This document shows, in pieces, positions 8,646 to 16,555 of a stretch of DNA of 64,000 nucleotides; position 1 is the stretch's first letter; each line of letters opens with the position of its first letter. The stretch lies in the NCBI RefSeq assembly GCF_000512205.2, contig NZ_CP006644.1, positions 310,001 to 374,000 on the forward strand, in the 5' to 3' direction. A program made the translations under genes and the position numbers. Under the pieces are notes generated by a model. The model was given only the letters and a program-made list of their open reading frames with translations. It was not told the origin of the DNA and made no database searches. Origin of the DNA: Sphingomonas sanxanigenens DSM 19645 = NX02. Its GTDB lineage: Bacteria; Pseudomonadota; Alphaproteobacteria; Sphingomonadales; Sphingomonadaceae.

Positions 8646-8762
8646 ATGCCGACCATGTTCACGAAGCTTGACGGACTTGCGAACAACACCTGCTCGATCG
8701 CGCTGGCGATCGTGACGATTTACCTCGCCGCGCAGATCATCATCTATCTGACCGGTCTGTAA
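8646..8762 (+). CDS. 38-residue single-span membrane protein
   Basis: A 38-residue reading frame, too small for most gene finders. A short polar N-terminus (MPTMFTKLDGLANNTCS) is followed by one strongly hydrophobic helix of about 20 residues ending near the C-terminus. GAGGGGG lies about 7 nt before the ATG; an internal ATG at 8655 is an alternative start. The frame is GC-rich and has a clean stop before tRNA-Trp. It is unlike any family I can name. Good ribosome binding site, hydrophobic pattern and conserved-looking position argue that it is real. Confidence 0.6.
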   Translation: MPTMFTKLDGLANNTCSIALAIVTIYLAAQIIIYLTGL

Positions 8763-8820
8763 AAGGCGCCTTGCGCGCCATGACAGCGCCCGCTAAGGCG
8801 CACCCTCTTCCGTGACGCGG

Positions 8821-8896
8821 AGGAGTGTAGCTCAGTTGGTAGAGCATCGGTCTCCAAAACCGAGGGCCGTGGGTTCGAGTCCCTCCACTCCTGCCA
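8821..8896 (+). tRNA. tRNA-Trp (anticodon CCA)
   Basis: A 76-nt cloverleaf. The acceptor stem is AGGAGTG/CACTCCT with discriminator G and an encoded 3' CCA. The D-loop is AGCTCAGTTGGTAGAGC, the anticodon loop TCTCCAAAA gives CCA, and the T-arm contains GGTTCGAGTCC. It lies just before secE, a common bacterial arrangement. Confidence 0.98.
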
Positions 8897-9055
8897 GTCA
8901 TGGCCTGCAGTCGATCGACGGCTCCAACCTTGCGAGGTCGGGGGCGCCGACCTAGGTTGCAGGGCAGAGAGGTAACGAGGTCAGGGCGGCTCCGGTCGAA
9001 GGACCGGACAGGCTGCCGGTGGCCTCGTATCTGCGTTTGGCAAGGAACGGTTTCG

Positions 9056-9256
9056 GTGGCGAAGTTTAATCCCGGTCAGTTCGTGAACCAGGTCAGGGCA
9101 GAGACGGCCAAGGTCGTCTGGCCGACGGGCCGTGAGACGGCTTTGACCGCGGTGATGGTCGTTATCATGACGACGCTGCTGGGCGTCTTCTTCTTCGGTG
9201 TGGATCGGCTGTTCGGCTTCGTCATGAAGGCGCTGGTCGATCTGGTCGCCGGCTGA
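9056..9256 (+). CDS. secE: Preprotein translocase subunit SecE
   Basis: This 66-residue single-span form of SecE carries the conserved amphipathic helix QVRAETAKVVWPTGRET followed by one transmembrane helix. SecE holds SecY in the inner-membrane Sec translocon. A GTG at 9056 is the start; AAGGA lies 9 nt upstream. Length matches alphaproteobacterial SecE. It sits between tRNA-Trp and nusG, 23 nt before nusG, and is probably co-transcribed with it. Confidence 0.95.
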   Translation: MAKFNPGQFVNQVRAETAKVVWPTGRETALTAVMVVIMTTLLGVFFFGVDRLFGFVMKALVDLVAG

Positions 9257-9279
9257 GCACAAGGATTTCAGGAACGAGC

Positions 9280-9816
9280 ATGTCGCGCTGGTACATTATC
9301 CACGCCTATTCCGGCTTCGAGAACAAGGTTCGCGATTCGATCGTGGCCGAAGCGGCGCGCATGGGTCTCGAGGCGCTGGTCGATTCGGTCGAAGTGCCGA
9401 CCGAGACCGTGACCGAGGTTCGCCGCGGCAAGAAGGTGCAGTCGGAACGCAAGTTCTTCCCCGGCTATGTGCTGGCGAAGCTCGAGATGAACGACGACGT
9501 CTACCATCTCGTCAAGAACACGCCGAAGGTCACCGGCTTCCTCGGATCGAGCGGCAAGCCGCAGCCGATCAGCGAGGCGGAGGCTGCGCGCATCCTCAAC
9601 ACCAAGGAAGAAGCGGCGGCCGCGCCGAAGACCAAGATCAAGGTCGATTACGAAATCGGCGATTCGGTCAAGGTGCTCGACGGTCCGTTCGCCAGCTTCA
9701 ACGGCGTGGTCGAGGAACTGGATTTCGATCGCAGCCGCGTGAAGGTGTCGGTGTCGATCTTCGGTCGCGCGACGCCGGTCGAGCTCGAGTTCGAGCAGGT
9801 CGAGCGCGCCAAGTAA
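9280..9816 (+). CDS. nusG: Transcription termination/antitermination protein NusG
   Basis: This 178-residue NusG opens with the NGN domain (MSRWYIIHAYSGFENKVRDSI ... RKFFPGYVLAKLEM ... VTGFLG), residues 1-110. The C-terminal KOW domain (IGDSVKVLDGPFASFNGVVEELD ... SIFGRATPVELEFEQVE) spans 125-178. NusG binds RNA polymerase and links it to Rho or the ribosome. The alphaproteobacterial linker, rich in E and A (near 105-115), is present. Confidence 0.98.
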   Translation: MSRWYIIHAYSGFENKVRDSIVAEAARMGLEALVDSVEVPTETVTEVRRGKKVQSERKFFPGYVLAKLEMNDDVYHLVKNTPKVTGFLGSSGKPQPISEAEAARILNTKEEAAAAPKTKIKVDYEIGDSVKVLDGPFASFNGVVEELDFDRSRVKVSVSIFGRATPVELEFEQVERAK

Positions 9817-9941
9817 GGCGTGCTCCCGGACGAGCGGGCGTCGTTTTGAAAATTTCCGGCTGAAACCGGGAAAACCTGGCGGGAGCGGGCCTTCGGGGTC
9901 GCGGATGGACCGCTAAGCTTGAAACAGAGTGAGTAGGTAAA

Positions 9942-10373
9942 ATGGCAAAGAAGATTACGGGCTATATCAAGCTCCAGGTGAAGGCGGGCTCCGCCAATCC
10001 TTCGCCGCCGATCGGCCCGGCGCTGGGTCAGCGCGGCGTGAACATCATGGAGTTCTGCAAGGCGTTCAACGCGGCGACGGGCGATCTCGAAAAGGGCGCG
10101 CCGATCCCCACGGTGATCACCGTCTATGCGGATCGCAGCTTCTCGTTCGAGACCAAGACGCCGCCGGCGTCGTTCCTGATCAAGAAGGCCGCGAACCTCA
10201 AGTCGGGCTCGAAGGAGCCGGGCAAGGTCTCCGCCGGACAGATCTCGCGTTCGAAGCTCACCGAGATCGCCGAGCTCAAGTTCAAGGATCTGAACGCCAA
10301 CGACATCGACGCGGCGACCCGCATCATCGAAGGCAGCGCCCGCGCGATGGGCCTCGAAGTGGTGGAGGGCTGA
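9942..10373 (+). CDS. rplK: 50S ribosomal protein L11
   Basis: This 143-residue L11 contains the diagnostic [28 protein letters not shown]-terminus and the C-terminal rRNA-binding domain ending [16 protein letters not shown]. It binds the GTPase-associated centre of 23S rRNA. GTGAGTAGG lies before the ATG, and rplA follows after 4 nt. The 125-bp leader between nusG and rplK may hold a separate promoter; I see no strong terminator in it. Confidence 0.98.
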   Translation: MAKKITGYIKLQVKAGSANPSPPIGPALGQRGVNIMEFCKAFNAATGDLEKGAPIPTVITVYADRSFSFETKTPPASFLIKKAANLKSGSKEPGKVSAGQISRSKLTEIAELKFKDLNANDIDAATRIIEGSARAMGLEVVEG

Positions 10374-10377
10374 TTCC

Positions 10378-11076
10378 ATGACCAAGCTGACGAAGAAGGC
10401 GAAGATCATGGCGTCCGCGGTCGACCGCGAGAAGCTGTATGGCGTCGATGAAGCGATCGCGCTGGTGAAGACCAACGCCACCGCCAAGTTCGACGAGACC
10501 GTCGAGATTGCGCTCAACCTGGGTGTCGATCCGCGTCACGCCGACCAGATGGTCCGCGGCGTGGTGACGCTGCCCAAGGGCACCGGCAAGACCGTGCGCG
10601 TCGGCGTGTTCGCCCGCGGCGCGAAGGCCGAGGAAGCGACCGCTGCCGGTGCCGACGTGGTCGGCGCGGAAGACCTGCTCGAGATCGTGCAGGGCGGCAA
10701 GATCGACTTCGATCGCTGCATCGCGACCCCGGACATGATGGGTCTGGTCGGCCGTCTCGGCAAGATCCTCGGTCCGAAGGGCCTGATGCCGAACCCGAAG
10801 CTCGGCACCGTCACGATGAACGTCGGTGAGGCGGTCAAGGCGGCCAAGGGCGGCCAGGTCGAGTATCGCGTCGAGAAGGCCGGCATCATCCATTCCGGCA
10901 TCGGCAAGGCGTCGTTCACGGCGGAAGATCTGCGCGCGAACTTCGACGCGCTGGTCGACGCGGTGGTCAAGGCCAAGCCGTCGGGCGCCAAGGGCAAGTA
11001 TCTGCGCAAGGTCGCGCTGAGCAGCTCGATGGGCCCGGGCGTCAAGATCGACGTCGCCGAGGTCGCCGCGGCCTGA
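10378..11076 (+). CDS. rplA: 50S ribosomal protein L1
   Basis: This 232-residue L1 shows the family signature [11 protein letters not shown] around residues 137-147 and typical blocks [24 protein letters not shown] and GPGVKIDV. It binds the L1 stalk of 23S rRNA and in many bacteria represses its own rplKA mRNA; I cannot identify the mRNA site by eye. It is the last gene of the run and is followed by an intrinsic terminator; rplJ, rplL and rpoB are not adjacent. Confidence 0.98.
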   Translation: MTKLTKKAKIMASAVDREKLYGVDEAIALVKTNATAKFDETVEIALNLGVDPRHADQMVRGVVTLPKGTGKTVRVGVFARGAKAEEATAAGADVVGAEDLLEIVQGGKIDFDRCIATPDMMGLVGRLGKILGPKGLMPNPKLGTVTMNVGEAVKAAKGGQVEYRVEKAGIIHSGIGKASFTAEDLRANFDALVDAVVKAKPSGAKGKYLRKVALSSSMGPGVKIDVAEVAAA

Positions 11077-11101
11077 TCGCGGGTCTCAAGCGAACATGAA
11101 G

Positions 11102-11129
11102 CGGGCCGGGGGCAACCCCGGCCCGTTTT
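11102..11129 (+). terminator. Rho-independent terminator after rplA
   Basis: A perfect 10-bp GC stem, CGGGCCGGGG paired with CCCCGGCCCG, with loop GCAA, followed by TTTTGCTTT. It lies 25 nt after the rplA stop and 5 nt before the end of the convergent MFS gene. The T-rich run is on the + side only, so it acts for the ribosomal operon. Confidence 0.9.
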
Positions 11130-11133
11130 GCTT

Positions 11134-12333
11134 TCAGCCGGCGCCGCGCGTCCGCGCGGTGGCGATCGCGGCGATCGCCCCCACCGCATAGAAGCCGATC
11201 TGGGTCACCACTGCGCCGGCATAGCTGCCGGTGTTGACATAGAACCATGCCCCCACGGGCACGCCGGCGACGAGGAAGGGCAGGGTGAGCAGGCTCGACA
11301 GCCCGAACGCGCGCCCGAAGCTGGCGGCGCCGAAGCGCTGCGAGAGGGCGAGGCCGAACACGGCGGTGATGGCGGCGGCATGGACGCCGATCAGCGCGAT
11401 GACGACCAGCATGATCGGGAAGGTGGGCTTGAGCAGCAGCACCGCCCACAGCAGCCCCTGGTTGACGCAGTTGATCGCCAGCGCGATCGCGCCGCCCAGC
11501 CGATCCGCGACCCAGCCGAACAGCAGCGATCCGGCGATGCCCGCCAGCGCCATCACCGACAGCAAGGTCGCGCCCTCGGCGACGTCGAACCCCCAGCCGC
11601 CGACCATCGGCGCGAGGTGCGTGACGAGCAGCGTACCGCCGGTGCTGATCGCCGCCGCCGCCAATGTCAGCGCCCAGAAGCTGGGTTGCCGGAGCAGCGC
11701 CTTTTCCGAAAGGCCCGCGGCCCCGGCATCCTGCGCGACGGCGTCGGCCATCGCCGGCGGCCGATCGACCACCGCGAGCAGCGGCAGCAGCAGCAGCGCC
11801 ATGCCGCCGGCGAGCATCATATAGGTCGCCGCGAGCCCCGCCGCCGCCAGTACCGCCGCGCAGGCGAGCGGCATCGCCGCGACGAGGAGCGGCATATGGA
11901 CGAGGCCCAGCGCCCGGCCGCGGCCCTGATCGAACCAGCGCGTCACCAATGTCGCCGGGCTCACCGTCGCGACCAGCGCAAGGCCGGGGCCGATCAGCAG
12001 GCCATAGGCGGCGAGATAGGTGCCGACCGAGCCCGCGACCGCGAGCAGCGCATAGCCCGCCGCGCTCATCGCCGCGCCCGCCATCATCAGCGTGCGCAAC
12101 GAGAAGCGCGCCGAAAGCGTGCCGACCAGCGGCGCGCACAAGGCCATGCCCAGCATCACCAGCGCCATGCCGAGCGAACTGGTGTCGCGGGCGATGCCGA
12201 GCTTGGCTTCCACCGGCTCGAGCAGCAGCCCGAACGAGCCGAACATGAAGCCGACGCCGGCGTTCTGCGCGACGAAGGCGATCGCGGCCATGCGCACCGC
12301 GAGCGGATGGTTGGGGGCGGCGATCGTGCTCAT
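11134..12333 (-). CDS. MFS transporter
   Basis: This 399-residue inner-membrane protein has about 12 hydrophobic segments in two halves. The loop between helices 2 and 3 carries APLVGTLSARFSLRTLM, an MFS motif-A-like sequence, repeated in the second half as LLFGWVADRLGGA. It resembles the monocarboxylate/oxalate-type MFS group but the substrate is unknown. The ATG overlaps the preceding Dabb gene's stop (ATGA), so it is translationally coupled and is the last gene of a four-gene leftward operon. The probable role is uptake of the substrate handled by the adjoining redox enzymes. Confidence 0.85.
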   Translation of the reverse strand: MSTIAAPNHPLAVRMAAIAFVAQNAGVGFMFGSFGLLLEPVEAKLGIARDTSSLGMALVMLGMALCAPLVGTLSARFSLRTLMMAGAAMSAAGYALLAVAGSVGTYLAAYGLLIGPGLALVATVSPATLVTRWFDQGRGRALGLVHMPLLVAAMPLACAAVLAAAGLAATYMMLAGGMALLLLPLLAVVDRPPAMADAVAQDAGAAGLSEKALLRQPSFWALTLAAAAISTGGTLLVTHLAPMVGGWGFDVAEGATLLSVMALAGIAGSLLFGWVADRLGGAIALAINCVNQGLLWAVLLLKPTFPIMLVVIALIGVHAAAITAVFGLALSQRFGAASFGRAFGLSSLLTLPFLVAGVPVGAWFYVNTGSYAGAVVTQIGFYAVGAIAAIATARTRGAG

Positions 12334-12977
12334 CCGACGATCACCGGCCGGTCGATCGCGCAGAAGCTGTGGACCAGCAGCGGATGGACGAGATGCTCGG
12401 TATATTCCGGATCGAACCAGCGCTCGACATGCGCCCAGTGCGCGGGGTGGAGCATGTAGGTGCCCTCCAGCCCGGCACGGTCGGCATATTCCTGTTCCCA
12501 CACATGCGTCCAGGCGTGCAGCCCAGATGCCTCGTCCGTATCGGCGATCTGCCAGCGCCGGATCGTGCAGATGTGGCGCGGCAGGCTCGCCGTCTGCGCG
12601 GCGAACGCCGCCAGCCGCTCGGCATCGGGGCGGATGCTCGCCCGGAACAGCGCGACGCGATAGAGCCCGCTGCCGTCGGCCGGCCCGCCGATCGCGCCCG
12701 ATTCGAAGCCCACCCGGTCCTGATGGACGGTCACCGCAGGATCGGCGAGCAGCGCCGCGGCCGGCGCCCAGGCCGGGCCCGCCATCGCCGCATCGCCTGC
12801 CGCGCGGTCGGCGAAGGTCACGCGCCACAGCGCGTCGCCGCCATTGTAGACGCCGGGCAGGGTCGGCGCGAACAGCCGCGATTCGGCGTCGAGCGCCGCG
12901 GTGGCGGCGGCGATGGTCGCCATCGCCGCGGCGCGGGCGCCATCGGCGAAGGTCGGGACGATCAGGCGGCTATACAT
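12330..12977 (-). CDS. Dabb-type (stress-responsive alpha/beta-barrel) protein
   Basis: This 215-residue protein has a C-terminal half that resembles the Dabb/dimeric alpha-beta barrel fold, with RVALFRASIRPDAERLAAF at the first strand-helix and HVWEQEYADRAGLEGTYMLHPAHW near the end. The N-terminal half (about 1-110) has a similar spacing of strand-like and helix-like blocks and may be a second, divergent barrel unit. No signal peptide. It overlaps the 112-residue gene upstream by 8 nt and the MFS gene downstream by 4 nt. Dabb-like proteins include enzymes and binding proteins for small aromatic or polyketide molecules. The specific reaction is not known. Confidence 0.65.
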   Translation of the reverse strand: MYSRLIVPTFADGARAAAMATIAAATAALDAESRLFAPTLPGVYNGGDALWRVTFADRAAGDAAMAGPAWAPAAALLADPAVTVHQDRVGFESGAIGGPADGSGLYRVALFRASIRPDAERLAAFAAQTASLPRHICTIRRWQIADTDEASGLHAWTHVWEQEYADRAGLEGTYMLHPAHWAHVERWFDPEYTEHLVHPLLVHSFCAIDRPVIVG

Positions 12978-13308
12978 CGGCCAGCGCCTCCAGCACGTCC
13001 GCGCCTGCCAATGTCGCGCGGCGGCGCGACAGCAGGAAGGGCGGCGCCTCCTCGTTCCACCACTTATCGACCGCGGCGTCGCCGCGCGCCTGGTGCTTGG
13101 CCGCCCACACCGCGCCGGCATCGGCCGCCTCCCACACCAGCAGCAGCCGGTTGGGGGCATCGTCCAGCCACATCGCCGGCTCGACCATCCGGTGTGCCAG
13201 CCGCAGCCCGCGGGCGGTGTTGCCCGGTGCGTAGCGGGTGAGGTAGGCGTCGAGAAACGCAGCACCCATGCCGGGCTTGGTCTCCACCTCGTCGATGATC
13301 CAGATCAT
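12970..13308 (-). CDS. Small hypothetical protein, probable ferredoxin-like alpha/beta barrel
   Basis: This is a 112-residue cytoplasmic protein. Its pattern (MIWIIDEVETKPGMGAAFLDAYL, then RLLLVWEAADAGAVWAAK, then DKWWNEEAPPFLLSRRRATL) alternates a strand with a helix as in dimeric alpha/beta-barrel enzymes. I cannot assign a named family. The ATG overlaps the stop of the upstream oxidoreductase (ATGA) and its own 3' end overlaps the Dabb gene, so it is firmly part of the operon. It may form a partner or accessory to the Dabb protein. Confidence 0.6.
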   Translation of the reverse strand: MIWIIDEVETKPGMGAAFLDAYLTRYAPGNTARGLRLAHRMVEPAMWLDDAPNRLLLVWEAADAGAVWAAKHQARGDAAVDKWWNEEAPPFLLSRRRATLAGADVLEALADV

Positions 13309-14306
13309 GCGAGCGCCTCGTCCACCGCGAGCAGGATCTTGCCGCGGACATGGCCGGCGGCGACGCGGCGATGCGCCTCGCCGGCTTGGTCGAGCGGCAG
13401 CACGGTCAGTTCGGGGGTGTGGATGCGGCCGGCGGCCAGCGCGGCGACAAGCGCGTTCAGCTGGCGTTCCTGGTGCGCGAAATCGGCGATGGTGGGGATG
13501 ATGCGCACGCCGCGCTCGGCGGCGCGGGCGGCGTCGAACATCGGCTCGTCGGCGATCAACGTGGCGATCGGCGCGACGATGCCGCCGGGGCGGACCATCT
13601 CGACCGCATCGAGCAGGCTGCCCTGGCCGACCGTATCGACGACGAGATCGACGCCCTCCGGCGCCCAGGCCGCGACGGCTTCGCGCACGCCACCTTCGCG
13701 ATAATCGATCGCGCGCTCGGCGCCGAGCGACCGGACATAGTCCAGATTGGCGGGGCCGCAGGTGGCGCAGACGCGCGCGCCGGCCATCCGCGCGAGCTGG
13801 ATCGCATAGCCGCCGGTGCCGCCGGCGCCGCCATTGACCAGCACCGTCGATCCCGATTGCGTGCCGCCGACGTCGAACACCGCCTCCCACGCGGTGATGC
13901 CCGCGGTCGGCAGCGCCGCGGCGTCGCGCAGGCCGACATGGTCGGGCAGCATCACCACGCGCTCGCGGTCCGATGCAACATATTGCGCATAGCTGCCGCG
14001 CTCACCCTTGCCCTGGTTGGAGGCGGTGACGACGCGGTCGCCCGGCGCGAGGCCGGTCACGCCTTCGCCCACCTCGGCGACGATGCCGGCGGCGTCGAAG
14101 CCGACCACGAAGGGGAAATGATAGTCGAAATAGCGCGAGAGCCAGCCTTCGCGCGCCTTCCAGTCGGCCGGATTGACCCCGGCATAGGCGACCTGGACGA
14201 TCACCTGACCCGGAGCGGCGCGTGGCCGGTCGATCGTCGCCAGCGCCAGCACCTCGGGCCCGCCGAAGCGGTCGAGTGCCATCGCCTGCATGGTCTGCGC
14301 CTGCAT
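13305..14306 (-). CDS. Zinc-independent medium-chain oxidoreductase (quinone oxidoreductase-like)
   Basis: This 333-residue MDR-family NAD(P)H-dependent reductase has a GroES-like N-terminal half with VQVAYAGVNPADWKAREGW and a Rossmann half with VLVNGGAGGTGGYAIQLARMAGARVCAT. The catalytic-zinc cysteines of alcohol dehydrogenases are absent, so it is of the quinone oxidoreductase/enoyl-reductase type. The start at 14306 has GGAGGGGAA upstream; the longer frame lacks support. It is the first gene of the leftward operon and faces the divergent SDR gene across 176 bp. That AT-rich gap contains an AAACGCA/TGCGTTT dyad at 14355-14401 which could bind a regulator. Confidence 0.9.
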   Translation of the reverse strand: MQAQTMQAMALDRFGGPEVLALATIDRPRAAPGQVIVQVAYAGVNPADWKAREGWLSRYFDYHFPFVVGFDAAGIVAEVGEGVTGLAPGDRVVTASNQGKGERGSYAQYVASDRERVVMLPDHVGLRDAAALPTAGITAWEAVFDVGGTQSGSTVLVNGGAGGTGGYAIQLARMAGARVCATCGPANLDYVRSLGAERAIDYREGGVREAVAAWAPEGVDLVVDTVGQGSLLDAVEMVRPGGIVAPIATLIADEPMFDAARAAERGVRIIPTIADFAHQERQLNALVAALAAGRIHTPELTVLPLDQAGEAHRRVAAGHVRGKILLAVDEALA

Positions 14307-14482
14307 GCTGATTCCCCTCCTGACTTGCTGTTTCGCAGCATGGTGGCGAATGAAAAACGCAAATGCAAACATAATTGGGCTTCGATGCGCTAAATGCGTT
14401 TATGTCTGTTGAAGTTGATGCGCCATCGCGATAGGCGTGAGTCGCGCCCGGCGGCAGACCGGGAACTGGCGGAGAGGCGAGG

Positions 14483-15310
14483 ATGTTCGATTTCAACGGC
14501 AAGGTCGTGCTCGTGACGGGCGGAGGTGCGGGCATCGGCCGCGCCACCGCCGAGGCGTTCGCCGCGGCCGGCGCGCAGCTCGCGATCATCGAGGTGGATG
14601 GCGATCGCGCTGCCGACGTTCAGGCCGCGCTGGGCGACGCCGCGCTGGTGGTGACGGGCGATGTCACCGATCCCGCGGCCGTCGCAAGCCTCGCCGCTGC
14701 GATCGAGGCGCGCTTCGGCGGGCTCGACGTGCTGGTCAACAATGTCGGCGACTTCCTGATGCTGGCCAAGCCGTTCGAGGCGCTGACCCCGGACGAGATC
14801 GGGCGGCTCTACGCAACCAATCTGGGCCAGGTCTTCGGCGTCACGCACGCGATGATCCCGCTGCTGCGCAAGCGGGGCGCGGGCGGCAGCATCGTCTCGG
14901 TCTCCTCGATCGAGGGCTTCCGCGGCATTCCCAACTGCGTGGTCTATGCCGCGTGCAAGGCAGCGCTGACCGGCTTCACCAAGAGCCTCGCGCTCGAACT
15001 CGGGCCGTCGGGCATCCGGGTCAATCTGATCGCGCCCGAGACGACGGACACGCCGCAGGTGCCGGTCTCGCTGATGGTGCCCGAGGAGCATCGCGACCAT
15101 ATCCCGCGCTGGATCCCGCTCGGCCGCTTCGGCACGCCGGCGGACATGGCCTCGGGCATCCTGTTCCTCGCCAGCGATCAGGCGGCGTGGATCACGGGCA
15201 CCGCGCTGCACATCGATGGCGGCGCGCTGGCCGCCGCGGGCTGGTACCGCGACCCGCGCGACGTGTGGACCAACCTGCCGGTGCTGTCGGGCAACGGCCT
15301 CAATTTCTGA
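14483..15310 (+). CDS. Short-chain dehydrogenase/reductase (SDR)
   Basis: This 275-residue classical SDR has the cofactor loop TGGGAGIG at residues 12-19, the structural NNVG, catalytic Ser in SVSSIEG, and the YAACK catalytic Tyr/Lys motif (standard YxxxK). The C-terminal substrate loop TTDTPQVPV and tail WYRDPRDVWTNLP are specific to its subgroup. Glu/Asp after the second strand (IIEVD) suggests NAD preference. A GGCGAGG Shine-Dalgarno precedes the ATG. It is followed by a related NAD(P)-binding gene and faces the leftward redox operon. The substrate is not known. Confidence 0.9.
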   Translation: MFDFNGKVVLVTGGGAGIGRATAEAFAAAGAQLAIIEVDGDRAADVQAALGDAALVVTGDVTDPAAVASLAAAIEARFGGLDVLVNNVGDFLMLAKPFEALTPDEIGRLYATNLGQVFGVTHAMIPLLRKRGAGGSIVSVSSIEGFRGIPNCVVYAACKAALTGFTKSLALELGPSGIRVNLIAPETTDTPQVPVSLMVPEEHRDHIPRWIPLGRFGTPADMASGILFLASDQAAWITGTALHIDGGALAAAGWYRDPRDVWTNLPVLSGNGLNF

Positions 15311-15327
15311 TGCGAAGGGGCGAACCC

Positions 15328-16227
15328 ATGAAGATACTCGTCGTCGGCGGTGCCGGCATGATCGGCGGCCGCGCCGCGCTCCACCTCAAGGGCAAGGGGC
15401 ATGACGTCACGATCGCCGGCCGCACGCCGCCGGCCCCCGGCACGCCGCTGGGCGACCTGCCCTTCCTGCGCGTCGACTATATCAACATGGCGTTCGACCG
15501 CGAGGCGCTCGGCCAGTTCGATGCGCTGGTCTTCGCCGCCGGCAATGACGTGCGCCACAAGCCGCAGGACATCGACGACAGCTATTGGCACGACGCCAAT
15601 TCGGTCGGCGTGCCGCGCTTCTTCGCGGCGGCGAAGGAGGCCGGTATCCGCCGCGCGGTCAATGTCGGCAGCTTCTATCCGCAGGCCGCGCCCGAGCTGG
15701 TGGCCACCAACGCCTATGTCCGCTCCCGCAAGGAATCCGACGATGGCGTGGCGGCGCTGGCCGACGATAATTTCGCTGCGATGAGCGTCAACGCGCCGTT
15801 CGTGGTCGGCGCGGTGCCGGGGCTGACATTGCCGATGTTCGCGGCCTATACCCAATATGCCGAGGGCAAGTTCGCGCCGATGCCCGAATTCACCCCGCCG
15901 GGCGGTACCAACTTCATCTCCACCCAGTCGCTCGCCGAGGCGATCGAGGGCGCGCTGGAGCGCGGGGAGCCGGGCGCGTCCTATCTGGTCGGCGACGAGA
16001 ATCTGAGCTTCCAGGACTATTTCGGGGCGTTCTTCGAAGGCGTCGGCCGCGCCAAGCCGCCGGTGCGCGACGAGGAGCATCCGATGCTGCCCGATGGCGC
16101 GCTGTTCTTCGGGCGGGGCAATTCGCTGTTCTACGAAACCGACCCGAAGGTGGCGGACCTGCTTAGCTATCGCCGGCAGGACGTGAAGCCGGCGATCGCG
16201 GAGATCGTGGCGCAGTATCGGAGTTGA
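15328..16227 (+). CDS. NAD(P)-binding, atypical/extended SDR (epimerase-like)
   Basis: This 299-residue Rossmann protein starts MKILVVGGAGMIGGRAALHLKG, the glycine-rich motif of NAD-dependent epimerase/dehydratase-type proteins. It continues with LVFAAGNDVRHKP and NVGSFYPQA, but the classical YxxxK is not obvious; YVRSRK at residue ~130 is a candidate. AAGGGG lies 8 nt before the ATG at 15328, and an in-frame ATG at 15310 is also possible. It lies 17 nt after the SDR stop, so both form a rightward operon. Substrate unknown. Confidence 0.8.
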   Translation: MKILVVGGAGMIGGRAALHLKGKGHDVTIAGRTPPAPGTPLGDLPFLRVDYINMAFDREALGQFDALVFAAGNDVRHKPQDIDDSYWHDANSVGVPRFFAAAKEAGIRRAVNVGSFYPQAAPELVATNAYVRSRKESDDGVAALADDNFAAMSVNAPFVVGAVPGLTLPMFAAYTQYAEGKFAPMPEFTPPGGTNFISTQSLAEAIEGALERGEPGASYLVGDENLSFQDYFGAFFEGVGRAKPPVRDEEHPMLPDGALFFGRGNSLFYETDPKVADLLSYRRQDVKPAIAEIVAQYRS

Positions 16228-16233
16228 GCTGTT

Positions 16234-16546
16234 CCCCTCCCGCTTGCGGGCTACGACATTCACACATCTCGATTGCGGCCGCTTTTTGCCCTCGCCCCTA
16301 TGGGGAGAGGGAAAGGTCCGCGTAGCGGACCAGGGAGAGGGGCAGTCGCGCCAAGCGTAAAGGCCTGACGGGTTCGCTCTAAAAATGGGCCAACCGGGCA
16401 GCAGTGCCAAGCCCTCCGAACCTTTACGCGGAGCGCGACTTCCCCCTCTCCCCGTCCCTCTCCCCGTAGGGGCGAGGGGGCGCGGCGGCAGCCCCTCTCA
16501 ATCCATCTACGAAGTGTGAATCCTGTAGCCCGCTTGCGGGAGGGGG
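16234..16546. repeat. 313-bp near-palindromic repeat (BIME/MITE-like)
   Basis: Fills the 328-bp gap between convergent genes. The outer arms are CCCCTCCCGC..GCGGGCTAC..ATTCACAC at 16234-16265 and its near-exact complement at 16514-16546. Going inward, the arms continue with TCGCCCC..GGGGAGAGGG (16292-16311) against its complement near 16446-16482, then GTCGCGC and GCGTAAAGG (about 16347-16363) against their complements near 16419-16442. The left arm has an extra 19-bp sub-hairpin (GGTCCGC..GCGGACC) near 16315. The CCCTCTCCCC core is shared with the repeats at 952 and 30132. No coding sequence. Confidence 0.8.
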
Positions 16547-16555
16547 CTTGGCCCG

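Noticed and set aside
9817-9941. Attenuator or terminator in the nusG–rplK gap
   Set aside because: Only weak, short inverted repeats without a T-tract; a promoter there is possible but I cannot define it.
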